Below, piece after piece: positions 60,269 to 64,000 of a DNA stretch of 64,000 nucleotides. Position 1 is the stretch's first letter; every line of letters begins with the position of its first letter. The stretch comes from Phymorhynchus buccinoides (Eukaryota > Mollusca > Gastropoda > Neogastropoda > Raphitomidae), in the NCBI GenBank assembly GCA_017654935.2, contig CM065698.1, positions 42,063,239-42,127,238 on the forward strand. Direction: 5' to 3'. Both the position numbers and the translations under genes were made by a program. A model generated the notes under the pieces. It saw only the letters and a list, made by a program, of their open reading frames with translations, had not been told where the DNA came from and did not search any database.

Positions 60269-60390
60269 TAAGTCCTTGTATAAAAACGTGTAGTGGGGAC
60301 AATCACATCACAGATTCCCATTTGGGGGTCCGTGCAGAGAGGGTCGATTATACAAACTCTCTCTGTATGGGCAGCTGATCCCGAAGCAAG

Positions 60391-60738
60391 GTGGCAGATT
60401 GCTATCGAAGTCCTACTAAGTGGCAGATAGTAGGAAGGGCGACAAAGTTCTCCTCCCTCACCAGATGGGAGTCGAGCAACTTGCAAACTGACAGGACAGT
60501 GTACAGCGACTTGGATCATCTCTGCAGATTTGACTTCGTCAATGATCCGCCGGAACCCAGCACTGGGCTTTGGCTGTGCTGTTGCCCAGAGGATGGGAGA
60601 CACAGCCTTATCTCCTGGGATGGGCCGCTGGCACAGCATCACCCACTGTTGGGAAGGCTGGGGTCCCCTCTTGAAGGACCACGCCCGCCTACAGAGACGA
60701 CTCGACTAGCCTGTATGTCTCCTGACAGTTTGCGATAA
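60391..60738 (+). pseudogene. Shortened copy of the unrecognised 180-codon frame
   Basis: The first 115 codons match 14883-15425, then a TAA ends the frame. Homology at DNA level continues to about 60980. Confidence 0.2.
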
Positions 60739-61443
60739 CATCAACTTCCGGTACGGAGCAGGTAGCCTGGTGGCCCTGAAGGCAGCCTTTGGAGGGGAAG
60801 ACTGCTCACCAACACTAGCGACAAGACAAGTGGACTACAGGAGCACCTGGACAGCCTTTTGGCTTGCCTCACAATGCTAAAAGTCTCCTACCGCCTCACA
60901 GATGCCAACTCCATCTAAGACAAGAAATCTACACAGATGCTGACTCCAGCATCACCGACAAACAATTATTCGGCTCGGAGGAAACGCCTAATTAGATGTA
61001 AATCAAACCATCACCGGCCGACAATCACATGGCTTCTTTGAGGCTACTATTGGCCACTGCAAAGAACGCCTTTTACAAGAGTGAATGCCCTTGGTGGGTG
61101 GAGGAAGATGGTTGAGTACTGACCATACAAGGGCATAACTCTCGCCACTAACCCTATTTGAGGCCACTTAATGGCTGCCTTTTGCAAGCGTTTATGCCCT
61201 TTTGGATACTGATCAACAAGGGCTTAACTCTTGCCGTCAAGGGCGTTAATAACCGTACTTGGAGTGGCAAATAGCACGGACCCGTTCGCTACCACACACG
61301 CTTCAACAATCCGTTCTCTACCACTGGAAAATGCAGTTTACTGTTAAACATTTTTGTTTAATCACACATAAGTCTTAGTAGGAGAATAAAAACCAGTGTG
61401 AACAAAACTCGTACCGTGTCAGCAGGCCAAGATCAGCATCAGC

Positions 61444-61695
61444 ATGCAGGCATCAGCACAGACCAGCGTAGTGGACACGCTGTTGTCGTGTCAGTCAGTG
61501 GTGGCCAGTCTGGAAAGGGAGACAGTGCTGGCCGTGGATTCTGAAGGCGTCCACCTCAGCCGCACGGGACCTTTGACCCTGCTGCAAGTGGCCACGCCCT
61601 CCGAACGCGCATTCCTCTTCGACGTGCAGCGAGAGCCCCTGATGTTCAAAGATGGCGGACTGAAGCGTCTTTTGGAAAATGACGCCATCGTGAAG
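61444..61695 (+). CDS. EXD1: EXD1-like exon 1, inverted copy in contig 4
   Basis: Plus-strand copy of exon 1 with an intact frame and GTATAT donor. Against the contig 3 copy it has three replacements (S14L, T52P, R66L) and three silent changes, so the frame has stayed under some constraint. Motif I (DSE) is intact. Confidence 0.78.
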
Positions 61696-62222
61696 GTATA
61701 TGAAATGCCATGTGTTGTTAGTGTGTGTTGCCATTCAGACCAGGCTCTCAAGAAACAACACACACCCACTCCAATACACACACAAACAACAAACAACAAC
61801 AACGAAAAACCATGAACTGTTAGATCATGGGTTGATGTACTTCACAAGTGCAAGACAACTGTCTACCAGATTTAAACTTGAGTTACCCCAACCTTGTAAA
61901 AGCACCAGGTTGCTGAATTTGTTAATTCATAATTTTATTTCCAAAGACAAAAGTTGGAATCCATCTTCCAAGACCAGATAGGCCTGTGTAAAGCACTAGA
62001 TACGCCCTAATATTATTTAAAGTGCGAGATCTGTTTCTTGGTTTGAACATAATTATTATATGTGGATAAATACAAATTAGCCTAATCAATGGGGCTTATG
62101 CCACCATTCCATGAATCGAAGATATTTCACATTTATAGCCAAAAGAGTGAATTTCATTTATTGCAAAGCACGCATTCGTCAATCACCAACTCATTTTTTA
62201 AACACGTCTCTTCGATGCTCAG

Positions 62223-62429
62223 GTACTGCACTCAGCAAAGAACGATGCAGAGGCGCTCTACTTCCAGCACGATGTAAAGTTGCGGAACGTGCACGACACC
62301 CAGGTGGCGCACCGTGAAATCCAGATATCAGAAGGTATCCTGCTCCCGTCACGCGGTAAGCTGAGCACCGTGTGTGCCATCTACTGTCCAGAGAAAGCTT
62401 CCTTGCTGGATAACAAGGACGTTGTGGTG
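62223..62429 (+). CDS. EXD1: EXD1-like exon 2, inverted copy in contig 4
   Basis: Acceptor ATGCTCAG and donor GTAGGT retained, frame open. About 12 base differences from the contig 3 copy give seven replacements (N100H, G101D, E103K and four around residues 124-134) and four silent changes. This is the most divergent of the three copies. It is followed by the 69-bp minisatellite, which runs off the window. Confidence 0.75.
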
Positions 62430-62929
62430 GTAGGTATGCCAGACTGTTGTTTCCGACAAGGACTGAGGGGCAGCTGCTGTGTGGGTGGACTGGGGTAAAT
62501 TTTGTTTATAGCAGAAATGTTTTGCACATAGACCAAAGGGATTTGAGGACAGATAATCTTAGCTTTGTGGAAAGTTTCAAAAGGCCAACCAATCCCTTTG
62601 GTAGCAGTAAGTGACAGTGCAAACGTTCTCCTTATAGTTTCAGAGTCATAGTCTTCCACAAACAGATCAAGCTGTACCTTGATTACTCAGCACTATAGGA
62701 AATTATTGTACGAACTCTGGCTTTGCAACACAAACACAGGATAAAACCTGCTTTGAACCTGAAGAACCAACTCAGTTTTAACTAGTTTAAAACCATAACC
62801 CTAGCCCACTTTAGGTATTTACGAGGCATTTGCACTCTGTTTTAGTGGTGCCGCCAAAGAAAGGTAGGCCTAAGCTGGCCCTTGGGAAACCTCCTTAACG
62901 CCAGCTGTCGTAAAGTCTTTCGGGCCGAA

Positions 62930-64000
62930 GGAGCAGGATGTAGACTACCCTGGTAAGGCCTCGCTATACACAATGTTTTTGCCAAGCTCTCCATAGCAGA
63001 AGGGGCAGGATGTAGCCTACCCCAGTAAGGCCACTCGTTATACACAAGGTTTTAACCAAGCTCTCCATAGCAGAAGGAACAGGATGTATCCTGGTAAGGT
63101 CACTCGTTATACACAAGGTTTTAGCCAAGCTCTCCATAGCAGAAGGAGCAGGATGTAGCCTGGTAAGGCCACTCATTATACACAAGGTTTTAGCCAAGCT
63201 CTCCATAGCAGAAGGAGCAGGATGTAGCCTGGTAAGGCCACTCGTTATACACAAGGTTTTAGCCAAGCTCTCCATAGCAGAAGGAGCAGGATGTACCCTG
63301 GTAAGGTCACTCGTTATACACAAGGTTTTAGCCAAGCTCTCCATAGCAGAAGGAGCAGGATGTACCCTGGTAAGGTCACTCGTTATACACAAGGTTTTAG
63401 CCAAGCTCTCCATAGCAGAAGGAGCAGGATGTAGCCTGGTAAGGTCACTCGTTATACACAAGGTTTTAGCCAAGCTCTCCATAGCAGAAGGAGCAGGATG
63501 TACCCTGGTAAGGCCACTCGTTATACACAAGGTTTTAGCCAAGCTCTCCATAGCAGAAGGAGCAGGATGTACCCTGGTAAGGCCACTCGTTATACACAAG
63601 GTTTTAGCCAAGCTCTCCATAGCAGAAGGAGCAGGATGTAGCCTACCCTGGTAAGGCCTCTCGTTATACACAAGGTTTTAGCCAAGCTCTCCATAGCAGA
63701 AGGAGCAGGATGTACCCTGGTAAGGCCACTCGTTATACACAAGGTTTTAGCCAAGCTCTCCATAGCAGAAGGAGCAGGATGTAGCCTGGTAAGGTCACTC
63801 GTTATACACAAGGTTTTAGCCAAGCTCTCCATAGCAGAAGGAGCAGGATGTAGCCTACCCTGGTAAGGCCTCTCGTTATACACAAGGTTTTAGCCAAGCT
63901 CTCCATAGCAGAAGGAGCAGGATGTACCCTGGTAAGGCCACTCGTTATACACAAGGTTTTAGCCAAGCTCTCCATAGCAGAAGGAGCAGGATGTACCCTG
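62930..64000. repeat. 69-bp minisatellite, inverted copy
   Basis: At least sixteen units, continuing beyond the window; longer than at 43565-44500. Confidence 0.92.

Noticed and set aside
62964..63671. 235-codon repeat-protein-like frame (HPAPSAMESLAKTLCITS units)
   Set aside because: Reads through the 69-bp intronic minisatellite; the other strand is open as well.

Overview
The window is eukaryotic nuclear DNA from an invertebrate animal. A gastropod or other marine mollusc is my best guess, from intron-rich gene structure, very dense dinucleotide microsatellites and many small inverted-repeat elements; that is inference. It is a scaffold of four contigs (1-12272, 12773-32817, 33318-52240, 52741-64000) joined by three gaps of exactly 500 N. 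It is almost all repeat. I can support one protein-coding gene with confidence.

The gene is a minus-strand EXD1-like 3'-5' exonuclease (DEDDy fold, piRNA-biogenesis family). Six exons are readable between 45972 and 38993, with intron phases that match at every junction (at least 445 codons; the 3' end was not found). Its first two exons occur twice more (13228-14209 minus; 61444-62429 plus), and exon 6 occurs once more (32039-32474 minus).

The layout is built from large duplications. Contig 1 (about 2146-12272) is the inverted counterpart of 16494-26500. The right half of contig 3 (43565-52240) is the inverted counterpart of 56385-64000. The end of contig 2 (27020-32783) is repeated directly at the start of contig 3 (33715-39747). 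The copies differ by a few percent and by clean insertions (MITEs, a short retroposon, minisatellite copy number). They may be true segmental duplications, alternative haplotypes placed side by side and partly in reverse, or both.

Region by region: 1-2220 degenerate satellite interrupted by two MITEs; 2225-12272 inverted-repeat arm A (minisatellites, MITEs, a SINE, a U2 snRNA-headed chimeric sequence); 12773-16494 EXD1 5' block; 16494-26500 arm A inverted; 27020-32783 block D (LINE tail, MITEs, CA array, SINE, 64-bp tandem repeat, EXD1 exon 6); 33715-39747 block D again; 38993-45972 the EXD1 gene with CTA, 31-bp and 69-bp tandem arrays in its introns; 46.4-52.2 kb upstream block with a degenerate 2A-bearing retroelement 5' end; 52741-56385 a spacer with a 1.3-kb insertion and a LINE 3' end; 56385-64000 the inverted counterpart.

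The most interesting signals are: the duplicated EXD1 exon 6, where 17 codons differ by replacement and none by a purely silent change; MITE insertions whose empty sites are present in sister copies; a U2-headed chimera with a small membrane-peptide reading frame; and a MITE interspersed with CTA repeats.
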